NCBI RefSeq assembly: GCF_008831285.2
Contig: NW_022204936.1
Coordinates: 1 to 34,804 of the forward strand
Length of the DNA stretch: 34,804 nt
Reading direction: 5' to 3'
Source: Nymphaea colorata
Lineage: Eukaryota; Streptophyta; Magnoliopsida; Nymphaeales; Nymphaeaceae
The notes beneath the pieces are model-generated. The model ran no database searches, was not told the DNA's origin, and saw only the letters and a program-made list of their open reading frames with translations. Positions 25,312 through 34,804 of the stretch are shown piece after piece (the stretch's first letter is position 1; every line of letters begins with the position of its first letter). The position numbers were made by a program, and so were the translations under genes.

Positions 25312-25540
25312 TATACGTGTGTAACAAATGGCTACGCACACTCAATTAAATATATTGATGAAATATATGTAATAACAAGTGAAAATGAATCATTTAATCT
25401 CTCAATTAAATATATGTGTTCAAATATATGTAATAACAAGTGAAACATATTAGGTTACCTACAAGACACCAAATGAATCACTCAAATCTCATTCATTTCC
25501 ATACAAACCTATGATTTCAATATACTAAATCATTTAATAT

Positions 25541-26372
25541 AGACGCAATAACAAGTTAAGCACATTCAATTAAGTATGCGTGATCAAATGAATCACTTAA
25601 ATCTCACTCGTATCGAGACGAGTGATTTAGTGTGCGTATGGATACAAATGAATGAGATGTAACAACATGTTCAACTTATTGAACAAACTACAAGGGATCA
25701 AACTAAACTAATCCATAGGTCTCCTTTACATCCATATAAACTTGTGAGTTTTTATCGTTTAAATCGTTGATCATAGATGTCATAACGAGTGAAACACATT
25801 ATGTTAATTATAAGACACCAAATGAATCACTCAAATCTCATTTATTTTCACACAAACTTGTGATTTGAATTCACTTAATCTAGCAATATGGATGTAACAA
25901 CAAGTTAAGCACACTCAATTAAGTATGTGTGATCATTTGAATCACTTAAATCGCACTTGTATTGATACGAACTTGTAATTTCAATCATTTGGATCGTGAA
26001 CTATAGTTGTAACAATAAATTCAACTCATCGGAATAACTACACGCGTTTGTGTCCACATGAACATGTGATTTCAATCATTTAAATCATTCATTATATATG
26101 TATTCCAAACGAACTTCTGGTATCAAAGTCACTAGGTCATTCTATACGTAAGTAAGAAATGGTCACGCACATTCAATTAAATATAAGTGATCAATTATAT
26201 GTAATAACAAGTGAAAATGAATCACTTAATCTCTCAATTAAATATAAGTGATCAAATATATGTAATAACAAGTGAAACACATTAGGTTACTTACAAGTAA
26301 CCAAATGAATTACTCCAATGTCATTCATTTTCATACAAACCCATGATTTTAATCTACTAAATCATTTAATAT
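25541..26372 (+). repeat. 832-bp copy 1
   Basis: First copy of the burst. Opens 'agacgcaataac', has the intact palindrome at 25604-25625, 'cctttacatcc', 'gatcatttg' and 'ggatcgtgaac'. Private change: 'aaagtcactagg' at about 26128. It already carries the burst-specific substitutions, so the left edge of the amplified type is at or before 25541. Confidence 0.93.
25604..25625. repeat. 22-bp near-perfect palindrome in the 832-bp unit
   Basis: Arms 'tcactcgt' and 'acgagtga' flank the centre 'atcgag'. The only mismatched pair is A against G around the self-complementary 'tcga'. It sits where ordinary A-flavour text ('aaatctcactcgtat') meets short pieces in the opposite orientation ('gtatggatacaaatg' is the complement of B-flavour 'catttgtatccatac'). 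It recurs intact at the same offset in copies 3, 6, 7, 8 and 9; copies 2, 4 and 5 have one arm base changed. It is probably the scar of a small inversion. Confidence 0.88.
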
Positions 26373-27204
26373 AGACGCAATAACAAGTTAAGCACATTCA
26401 ATTAAGTATGCGTGATCAAATGAATCACTTAAATCTCACTCGTATCGAGACGTGTGATTTAGTGTGCGTATGGATACAAATGAATGAGATGTAACAACAT
26501 GTTCAACTTATTGAACAAACTACAAGGGATCAAACTAAACTAATCCATAGGTCTCCTTTACAGCCATATAAACTTGTGAGTTTTTATCGTTTAAATCGTT
26601 GATCATAGATGTCATAACGAGTGAAACACATTATGTTAATTATAAGACACCAAATGAATCACTCAAATCTCATTTATTTTCACACAAACTTGTGATTTGA
26701 ATTCACTTAATCTAGCAATATGGATGTAACAACAAGTTAAGCACACTCAATTAAGTATGTGTGATCATTTGAATCACTTAAATCGCACTTGTATTGATAC
26801 GAACTTGTAATTTCAATCATTTGGATCGTGAACTATAGTTGTAACAATAAATTCAACTCATCGGAATAACTACACGCGTTTGTGTCCACATGAACATGTG
26901 ATTTCAATCATTTAAATCGTTCATTATATATGTATTCAAAACGAACTTCTGGTATCAAAGCCACTAGGTCATTCTATACGTAAGTAAGAAATGGTCACGC
27001 ACATTCAATTAAATATAAGTGATCAATTATATGTAATAACAAGTGAAAATGAATCATTTAATCTCTCAATTAAATATAAGTGTTCAAATATATGTAATAA
27101 CAAGTGAAACACATTAGGTTACTTACAAGTAACCAAATGAATTACTCCAATGTCATTCATTTTCATACAAACCCATGATTTTAATCTACTAAATCTTTTA
27201 ATAT
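26373..27204 (+). repeat. 832-bp copy 2
   Basis: Shares 'gagacgtgtga' (palindrome arm broken) and 'tttacagcc' with copies 4 and 5. Private changes: 'aaatcgttcatt' (about 26915), 'attcaaaacg' (about 26935), 'agtgttcaaat' (about 27079) and 'aaatcttttaat' (about 27192). Confidence 0.92.
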
Positions 27205-28036
27205 AGACGCAATAACAAGTTAAGCACATTCAATTAAGTATGCGTGATCAAATGAATCACTTAAATCTCACTCGTATCGAGACGAGTGATTTAGTGTGCG
27301 TATGGATACAAATGAATGAGATGTAACAACATGTTCAACTTATTGAACAAACTACAAGGGATCAAACTAAACTAATCCATAGGTCTCCTTTACATCCATA
27401 TTAGCTTGTGAGTTTTTATCGTTTAAATCGTTGATCATAGATGTCATAACGTGTGAAACACATTATGTTAATTATAAGACACCAAATGAATCACTCAAAT
27501 CTCATTTATTTTCACACAAACTTGTGATTTGAATTCACTTAATCTAGCAATATGGATGTAACAACAAGTTAAGCACACTCAATTAAGTATGTGTGATCAT
27601 TTGAATCACTTAAATCACACTTGTATTGATACGAACTTGTAATTTCAATCATTTGGATCGTGAACTATAGTTGTAACAATAAATTCAACTCATCGGAATA
27701 ACTACACGCGTTTGTGTCCATATGAACATGTGATTTCAAACATTTAAATCATTCATTATATATGTATTCCAAACGAACTTCTGGTATCAAAGCCACTAGG
27801 TCATTCTATACGTAAGTAAGAAATGGTCACGCACATTCAATTAAATATAAGTGATCAATTATATGTAATAACAAGTGAAAATGAATCACTTAATCTCTCA
27901 ATTAAATATAAGTGATCAAATATATGTAATAACAAGTGAAACACATTAGGTTACTTACAAGTAACCAAATGAATTACTCCAATGTCATTCATTTTCATAC
28001 AAACCGATGATTTTAATCTACTAAATCATTTAATAT
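27205..28036 (+). repeat. 832-bp copy 3
   Basis: Most diverged inner copy. It has the intact palindrome and 'tttacatcc', plus private changes 'ccatattagcttg' (about 27397), 'aacgtgtgaaac' (about 27449), 'aaatcacactt' (about 27615), 'gtccatatgaac' (about 27717), 'ttcaaacattt' (about 27735) and 'aaaccgatg' (about 28002). Confidence 0.92.
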
Positions 28037-28868
28037 AGACGCAATAACAAGTTAAGCACATTCAATTAAGTATGCGTGATCAAATGAATCACTTAAATCT
28101 CACTCGTATCGAGACGTGTGATTTAGTGTGCGTATGGATACAAATGAATGAGATGTAACAACATGTTCAACTTATTGAACAAACTACAAGGGATCAAACT
28201 AAACTAATCCATAGGTCTCCTTTACAGCCATATAAACTTGTGAGTTTTTATCGTTTAAATCGTTGATCATAGATGTCATAACGAGTGAAACACATTATGT
28301 TAATTATAAGACACCAAATGAATCACTCAAATCTCATTTATTTTCACACAAACTTGTGATTTGAATTCACTTAATCTAGCAATATGGATGTAACAACAAG
28401 TTAAGCACACTCAATTAAGTATGTGTGATCATTTGAATCACTTAAATCGCACTTGTATTGATACGAACTTGTAATTTCAATCATTTGGATCATGAACTAT
28501 AGTTGTAACAATAAATTCAACTCATCGGAATAACTACACGCGTTTGTGTCCACATGAACATGTGATTTCAATCATTTAAATCATTCATTATATATGTATT
28601 CCAAACGAACTTCTGGTATCAAAGCCACTAGGTCATTCTATACGTAAGTAAGAAATGGTCACGCACATTCAATTAAATATAAGTGATCAATTATATGTAA
28701 TAACAAGTGAAAATGAATCACTTAATCTCTCAATTAAATATAAGTGATCAAATATATGTAATAACAAGTGAAACACATTAGGTTACTTACAAGTAACCAA
28801 ATGAATTACTCCAATGTCATTCATTTTCATACAAACCCATGATTTTAATCTACTAAATCATTTAATAT
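28037..28868 (+). repeat. 832-bp copy 4
   Basis: Carries 'gagacgtgtga' and 'tttacagcc' like copies 2 and 5, and shares 'ggatcatgaac' (about 28487) only with copy 5. It is the sister of copy 5 and probably its direct duplicate. Confidence 0.93.
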
Positions 28869-29699
28869 AGACGCAATAACAAGTTAAGCACATTCAATTA
28901 AGTATGCGTGATCAAATGAATCACTTAAATCTCACTCGTATCGAGACGTGTGATTTAGTGTGCGTATGGATACAAATGAATGAGATGTAACAACATCTTC
29001 AACTTATTGAACAAACTACAAGGGATCAAACTAAACTAATCCATAGGTCTCCTTTACAGCCATATAAACTTGTGAGTTTTTATCGTTTAAATCGTTGATC
29101 ATAGATGTCATAACGAGTGAAACACATTATGTTAATTATAAGACACCAAATGAATCACTCAAATCTCATTTATTTTCACACAAACTTGTGATTTGAATTC
29201 ACTTAATCTAGCAATATGGATGTAACAACAAGTTAAGCACACTCAATTAAGTATGTGTGATCATTTGAATCACTTAAATCGCACTTGTATTGATACGAAC
29301 TTGTAATTTCAATCATTTGGATCATGAACTATAGTTGTAACAATAAATTCAACTCATCGGAATAACTACACGCGTTTGTGTCCACATGAACATGTGATTT
29401 CAATCATTTAAATCATTCATTATATATGTATTCCAAACGAACTTCTGGTATCAAAGCCACTAGGTCATTCTATACGTAAGTAAGAAATGGTCACGCACAT
29501 TCAATTAAATATAAGTGATCAATTATATGTAATAACAAGTGAAAATGAATCACTTAATCTCTCAATTAAATATAAGTGATCAAATATATGTAATAACAAG
29601 TGAAACACATTAGGTTACTTACAAGTAACCAAATGAATTACTCCAATGTCATTCATTTTCATACAAACCATGATTTTAATCTACTAAATCATTTAATAT
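28869..29699 (+). repeat. 832-bp copy 5 (831 bp)
   Basis: Same three diagnostic variants as copy 4, with private changes 'acatcttcaac' (about 28992) and loss of one C in 'aaaccatg' (about 29667), which makes it 831 bp. Confidence 0.93.
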
Positions 29700-30530
29700 A
29701 GACGCAATAACAAGTTAAGCACATTCAATTAAGTATGCGTGATCAAATGAATCACTTAAATCTCACTCGTATCGAGACGAGTGATTTAGTGTGCGTATGG
29801 ATACAAATGAATGAGATGTAACAACAGTTCAACTTATTGAACAAACTACAAGGGATCAAACTAAACTAATCCATAGGTCTCCTTTACATCCATATAAACT
29901 TGTGAGTTTTTATCGTTTAAATCGTTGATCATAGATGTCATAACGAGTGAAACACATTATGTTAATTATAAGACACCAAATGAATCACTCAAATCTCATT
30001 TATTTTCACACAAACTTGTGATTTGAATTCACTTAATCTAGCAATATGGATGTAACAACAAGTTAAGCACACTCAATTAAGTATGTGTGATAATTTGAAT
30101 CACTTAAATCGCACTTGTATTGATACGAACTTGTAATTTCAATCATTTGGATCGTGAACTATAGTTGTAACAATAAATTCAACTCATCGGAATAACTACA
30201 CGCGTTTGTGTCCACATGAACATGTGATTTCAATCATTTAAATCATTCATTATATAAGTATTCCAAACGAACTTCTGGTATCAAAGCCACTAGGTCATTC
30301 TATACGTAAGTAAGAAATGGTCACGCACATTCAATTAAATATAAGTGATCAATTATATGTAATAACAAGTGAAAATGAATCACTTAATCTCTCAATTAAA
30401 TATAAGTGATCAAATATATGTAATAACAAGTGAAACACATTAGGTTACTTACAAGTAACCAAATGAATTACTCCAATGTCATTCATTTTCATACAAACCC
30501 ATGATTTTAATCTACTAAATCATTTAATAT
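29700..30530 (+). repeat. 832-bp copy 6 (831 bp)
   Basis: Intact palindrome and 'tttacatcc'. It shares 'gataatttg' (about 30089) and 'tatataag' before 'attcc' (about 30252) only with copy 7. One base is lost in 'acaacagttc' (about 29821). Confidence 0.93.
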
Positions 30531-31362
30531 AGACGCAATAACAAGTTAAGTACATTCAATTAAGTATGCGTGATCAAATGAATCACTTAAATCTCACTCG
30601 TATCGAGACGAGTGATTTAGTGTGCGTATGGATACAAATGAATGAGATGTAACAACAAGTTCAACTTATTGAACAAACTACAAGGGATCAAACTAAACTA
30701 ATCCATAGGTCTCCTTTACATCCATATAAACTTGTGAGTTTTTATCGTTTAAATCGTTGATCATAGATGTCATAACGAGTGAAACACATTATGTTAATTA
30801 TAAGACACCAAATGAATCACTCAAATCTCATTTATTTTCACACAAACTTGTGATTTGAATTCACTTAATCTAGCAATATGGATGTAACAACAAGTTAAGC
30901 ACACTCAATTAAGTATGTGTGATAATTTGAATCACTTAAATCGCACTTGTATTGATACGAACTTGTAATTTCAATCATTTGGATCGTGAACTATAGTTGT
31001 AACAATAAATTCAACTCATCGGAATAACTACACGTGTTTGTGTCCACATGAACATGTGATTTCAATCATTGAAATCATTCATTATATAAGCATTCCAAAC
31101 GAACTTCTGGTATCAAAGCCACTAGGTCATTCTATACGTAAGTAAGAAATGGTCACGCACATTCAATTAAATATAAGTGATCAATTATATGTAATAACAA
31201 GTGAAAATGAATCACTTAATCTCTCAATTAAATATAAGTGATCAAATATATGTAATAACAAGTGAAACACATTAGGTTACTTACAAGTCACCAAATGAAT
31301 TACTCCAATGTCATTCATTTTCATACAAACCTATGATTTTAATCTACTAAATCATTTAATAT
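30531..31362 (+). repeat. 832-bp copy 7
   Basis: Sister of copy 6 ('gataatttg', 'tatataag'). Private changes: 'aagtacattc' (about 30546), 'acaagttcaac' (about 30655), 'catcattg' type change 'attgaaatc' (about 31068) and 'taagcattcc'. Its tail has 'acaagtcacc' and 'acctatg', closer to the ordinary 3.1 kb unit, suggesting exchange or conversion with it. Confidence 0.91.
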
Positions 31363-32194
31363 AGACGTAACAACAAGTTAAGCACATTCAATTAAGTATG
31401 CGTGATCAAATGAATCACTTAAATCTCACTCGTATCGAGACGAGTGATTTAGTGTGCGTATGGATACAAATGAATGAGATGTAACAACATGTTCAACTTA
31501 TTGAACAAACTACAAGGGATCAAACTAAACTAATCCATAGGTCTCCTTTACAGCCATATAAACTTGTGAGTTTTTATCGTTTAAATCGTTGATCATAGAT
31601 GTCATAACGAGTGAAACACATTATGTTAATTATAAGACACCAAATGAATCACTCAAATCTCATTTATTTTCACACAAACTTGTGATTTGAATTCACTTAA
31701 TCTAGCAATATGGATGTAACAACAAGTTAAGCACACTCAATTAAGTATGTGTGATCATTTGAATCACTTAAATCGCACTTGTATTGATACGAACTTGTAA
31801 TTTCAATCATTTGGATCGTGAACTATAGTTGTAACAATAAATTCAACTCATCGGAATAACTACACGCGTTTGTGTCCACATGAACATGTGATTTCAATCA
31901 TTTAAATCATTCATTATATATGTATTCCAAACGAACTTCTGGTATCAAAGCCACAAGGTCATTCTATACGTAAGTAAGAAATGGTCACGCACATTCAATT
32001 AAATATAAGTGATCAATTATATGTAATAACAAGTGAAAACGAATCACTTAATCTCTCAATTAAATATAAGTGATCAAATATATGTAATAACAAGTGAAAC
32101 ACATTAGGTTACTTACAAGTAACCAAATGAATTACTCCAATGTCATTCATTTTCATACAAACCCATGATTTTAATCTACTAAATCATTTAATAT
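31363..32194 (+). repeat. 832-bp copy 8, chimeric at its start
   Basis: Opens with the parental 'agacgtaacaac' rather than 'agacgcaataac', then returns to burst-type sequence with 'tttacagcc' but an intact palindrome, a combination not seen in other copies. Private changes: 'ccacaagg' (about 31951) and 'aaaacgaatc' (about 32036). Confidence 0.91.
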
Positions 32195-33026
32195 AGATGC
32201 AATAACAAGTTAAGCACATTCAATTAAGTATGCGTGATCAAATGAATTACTTAAATCTCACTCGTATCGAGACGAGTGATTTAGTGTGCGTATGGATACA
32301 AATGAATGAGATGTAACAACATGTTCAACTTATTGAACAAACTACAAGGGATCAAACTAAACTAATCCATAGGTCTCCTTTACATCCATATAAACTTGTG
32401 AGTTTTTATCGTTTAAATCGTTGATCATAGATGTCATAACGAGTGAAACACATTATGTTAATTATAAGACACCAAATGAATCACTCAAATCTCATTTATT
32501 TTCACACAAATTTGTGATTTGAATTCACTTAATCTAGCAATATGGATTTAACAACAAGTTAAGCACACTCAATTAAGTATGTGTGATCATTTGAATCACT
32601 TAAATCGCACTTGTATTGATACAAACTTGTAATTTCAATCATTTGGATCGTGAACTATAGTTGTAACAATAAATTCAACTCATCGGAATAACTACACGCG
32701 TTTGTGTCCACATGAACATGTGATTTCAATCATTTAAATCATTCATTATATATGTATTCCAAACGAACTTTTGGTATCAAAGCCACTAGGTCATTCTATA
32801 CGTAAGTAAGAAATGGTCACGCACATTCAATTAAATATAAGTGATCAATTATATGTAATAACAAGTGAAAATGAATCACTTAATCTCCCAATTAAATATA
32901 AGTGATCAAATATATGTAATAACAAGTGAAACACATTAGGTTACTTACAAGTCACCAAATGAATTACTCCAATGTCATTCATTTTCATACAAACCTATGA
33001 TTTTAATCTACTAAATCATTTAATAT
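32195..33026 (+). repeat. 832-bp copy 9, right boundary copy
   Basis: Opens 'agatgcaataac'. Private changes: 'gaattactt' (about 32245), 'caaatttgtg' (about 32507), 'ggatttaac' (about 32545), 'atacaaac' (about 32620) and 'ctcccaatt' (about 32885). Its tail ('acaagtcacc', 'acctatg') already resembles the parental unit, and after 33027 the text is the ordinary type 2 block ('tacgtatgcgtgataaaatg'). The burst therefore ends inside or at the end of this copy. Confidence 0.91.
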
Positions 33027-34048
33027 AGACGTAACAACAAGTTAAGCACATTCAATTACGTATGCGTGATAAAATGAATCACTTAAATCCCACTCGTATT
33101 GATACAAACTTGTGATTTCAATTCCTTACATCGATCACCATAGATGTAACAACTAGTTCAACTTATTGAAGTAACTACAAGGGATCAAACTAATGCATAT
33201 GTCTCCTTTATATCCATACAAACTTATAAGTTTTAATCATTTAAAATCATTGATCAAAGATGTAATAACAAGTGAAACACAATAGGTTAACTACAAGACA
33301 CCAAATGAATCACTCGAATCTCATTCATTTTCGCACAAACTTGTGATTTCAATCTACTAAATCATTTATTATAGACGTAACAATAAGTTAAACACATTCA
33401 ATTGAGTATGCATGATTATATGAATCACTTAAATCTCACTTGTATTCGTACGAACATGTGATTTCAATCCTTTAGAATGTTCCCTATAGGCGTAACAACA
33501 AATTCAACTCATCGGACTAACTACACGTGTACAACTATAGTGACTTCAACCATTTGTATCCATATAAACTTGTGATTTCAACCATTTAAATCATTCATTA
33601 TAGATGTAATAACAAGTGAAATACATTAATTAACTATAAGGGACCAATATAGTGACTTGACTCTCATTCATTTCCAAACGGACTTCTTTTTCAAGCCACT
33701 AAGTCATTCTATACGTATGTAACAAATGGTTACGCACATTCAATTAAATATAAGTTATCAAATGTATGTAAGAACAAGTAAAAATGAATCAGATAATCTC
33801 TCGATTAACATAAGTGATCAAATGTATGTAATAACAAGTGAAACACATTAAGTTACCTGTAAAACACCAAATGAATCACTCGAATCACATTCATTTTCAT
33901 ATAAACCAATGATTTGAATTTACTAAATCATTTAATATAAACGTAACAACAAGTTAAGTACATTCAATTAAATATGCGTGATCAATTGAATCACTTAAAT
34001 CCCACTCGTATTGATGTGAACTTGTGCATCGATCACTATAGATTTAAC

Positions 34049-34062
34049 AACATGTTCCTTTA
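34049..34062. other. 46-bp deletion junction in the type 3 block
   Basis: Other units read 'acaacatgttcaacttatcg', then 'gcataggtctc', then 'ctttatatcc'. Here 'acaacatgttc' is joined directly to 'ctttatatcc', removing about 46 bp. The preceding 'tc' is found at both ends of the lost piece, so the break has only minimal microhomology. Unlike the scattered base losses, this is a single clean event. Confidence 0.88.
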
Positions 34063-34338
34063 TATCCATATAAAGTTGTAAGTTTTAATTATTTAAATCA
34101 TTGAGCGTGGATGTAATAACATGTGAAACACGTTAGGTTAACTATAAGACACCAATGAATCACTCGAAATCACATTCATTTTCATACAAACTTGTGATTT
34201 CAGTTCACTTAATGAAGGACATGGATGTAACAATAAGTTAAGCACATTCAATTAAGTATGTGTGATCATTTGAATACTTAAATCACTTGTATTGATACGA
34301 ACTTGTAATTTCAATGCTTTAGATCGTGCACTATAGTT

Positions 34339-34515
34339 GACCAATACGAGTCAATTTAAGTGATTCATATGATCACGCATACTTTATTGAATGTACTTGA
34401 CTTATTGTTATATCCATGTTAAATGATTTAGTGATTGAAATCACAGGCTTGCATGAAAATGAATGAGATTTGAATGATTCATTTGGTGCCCTATTGTTAA
34501 CCTAATTCACTTTGT
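34339..34515 (-). repeat. Inverted satellite segment, unit 9
   Basis: Same inverted C-A pair, slightly worn: left border 'ttgaccaatacgagtcaa' lacks two bases and the right border reads 'cactttgtaag'. The direct partner runs to the window end, which falls exactly at 'ttggtac'. Confidence 0.9.
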
Positions 34516-34804
34516 AAGCACATCAATTAAATTACAAGTGAAACACATTAGGTTAACTATATGACACCAAATGAATCACTTGTTAAGGACATCCGTATTA
34601 AGAATCATTATAAATGTAACAACTAGTGAAACACATTAGGTAAACCATAGACACCAAATGAATCACTCAAATCTCATTCATTTTCATACAAACTTGTGAT
34701 TTCGATCTACTAAATCATTTAATATAGATGTAACAACAAGTTAAACACATTCAATTAAGCATGCATGATCATATGAATCATTTAAATCTCACTTGTATTG
34801 GTAC

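Larger units (their letters stand above)
25541..33026 (+). repeat. Nine-copy tandem array of an 832-bp segment
   Basis: Spacing of the 'agac' anchor opening each copy is 832, 832, 832, 832, 831, 831, 832, 832, 832 bp. Within copy 1 the basic-unit openings are 114, 120, 115, 115, 92, 48, 52, 61 and 115 bp apart, summing to 832, so the copy holds six roughly complete and three half-length subunits. The 3.1 kb units hold one homologous segment (3306-4134 in unit 2). The array differs from it by substitutions present in all or nearly all copies, for example 'attatgttaatt' for 'attaggttaatt', 'cggaataac' for 'cggactaac', 'ttggatc' for 'ttagatc' and 'tgtgtcca' for 'tgtatcca'. Copies are near-identical, so the burst is younger than the surrounding array. 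Confidence 0.96.
1..34804. repeat. Hierarchical AT-rich satellite array filling the window
   Basis: The same sequence recurs from end to end with no unique DNA between copies. The smallest recognisable unit is about 115 bp and opens with variants of 'agatgtaacaacaag'. Units are assembled into blocks starting at 'tatacgta' markers and into a higher-order repeat of about 3.13 kb. Measured starts of the higher-order unit are 1, 3078, 6203, 9251, 11428, 14567, 17697, 22179 and 25312. No open frame exceeds 86 codons, and no RNA gene, transposon terminus or long terminal repeat is visible. Nested, gene-free tandem DNA of this kind is typical of eukaryotic heterochromatin. Centromeric, subtelomeric or other placement cannot be told from the window. 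I do not recognise the family name. Confidence 0.97.
25312..34804 (+). repeat. HOR unit 9, expanded by the 832-bp burst, cut by the window end
   Basis: The unit starts with a diverged type 1 marker ('ttatacgtgtgtaac') at about 25311. Instead of one type 2 marker it has nine, at 26143, 26975, 27807, 28639, 29471, 30301, 31133, 31965 and 32797. The type 3 marker follows at 33710 and the inverted segment at about 34339-34515. With eight extra copies of 832 bp, the next type 1 marker would be expected near 35.1 kb, beyond the window. Confidence 0.93.
33027..34804 (+). repeat. Right flank: 3.1 kb unit resumes
   Basis: The rest of the type 2 block ('atcgatcaccatag', 'tattcgtacgaac', 'gtgtacaactatag'), the type 3 marker at 33710, the inverted segment at about 34339-34515 and the start of its direct partner follow in the normal order. 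The sequence shares derived changes with unit 8, such as 'agaatgttccc' and 'acattaattaac', as expected for neighbours in an array. It is cut by the window end. Confidence 0.93.

Noticed and set aside
25541-33026. CRISPR-like regular spacing
   Set aside because: The period is 832 bp with no short constant repeat separated by unique spacers; all of the sequence between anchors is itself repeated.
25541-33026. The 832-bp array as an assembly duplication artefact
   Set aside because: Copies differ by private substitutions and by two separate one-base losses, with ordered sister pairs. A copied contig would give identical units. Spanning reads would still settle it.
1-34804. Long terminal repeat retrotransposon, ribosomal spacer or telomere repeat
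   Set aside because: No polypurine tract, primer-binding site, gag-pol frame, rRNA gene or run of telomere-type heptamers was seen. The 'ttaggttaac' words are isolated within units.

Overview
The whole window is satellite DNA. I see no gene, RNA gene, transposon or CRISPR array on either strand. The longest open frames are 66-86 codons; several are the same repeat segment read again and again, and all lie inside repeat sequence. The DNA is clearly AT-rich (by eye about two thirds A+T). Long gene-free arrays of nested repeats point to a eukaryotic nuclear heterochromatic block (centromeric, pericentromeric, subtelomeric or knob-like). A plant is my best guess, but nothing in the sequence fixes the species or the chromosomal position, and I do not recognise the family by name.

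The array is hierarchical. The lowest level is a unit of about 115 bp, opened by variants of 'agatgtaacaacaag' and carrying 'aaatgaatcact', 'aacttgtgatttcaatc' and 'taaatcatt'. Units come in three flavours that tend to follow each other (A: 'aagcacattcaattaag' and 'tgatca'; B: 'aattcaactcatcgg'; C: 'gtgaaacacattagg' and 'gacaccaaatgaatcac'). They build blocks starting at a 'tatacgta' marker: type 1 ('caaatggctacgcacac'), type 2 ('gtaagtaagaaatggtcac') and type 3 ('caaatggttacgcac'). In the best-preserved unit the blocks are about 823, 908 and 1408 bp. Together they form a higher-order repeat (HOR) of about 3.13 kb.

Layout: HOR units start at 1, 3078, 6203, 9251, 11428, 14567, 17697, 22179 and 25312. 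Unit 4 (9251) has lost one block of about 0.9 kb. Unit 7 (17697) has gained about 1.35 kb by an internal duplication in which one copy then lost about 344 bp. In the last unit one segment of exactly 832 bp has been amplified into nine near-identical head-to-tail copies (25541-33026); the normal 3.1 kb layout resumes at 33027 and runs to the window end. Every HOR unit whose type 3 block is complete carries one inverted stretch of about 178 bp facing a direct copy about 100 bp downstream.

Much of the difference between copies in 1-22 kb, and above all at about 7.6-9.8 kb, consists of single-base losses with hardly any substitutions. This looks like uncorrected long-read consensus error. The 832-bp array and its left neighbour (about 23.4-25.3 kb) instead differ by clean substitutions, so their history can be read: copies 4-5 and 6-7 of the burst are sister duplications. 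The main biological content is this record of unequal exchange, local amplification and inversion inside one satellite.
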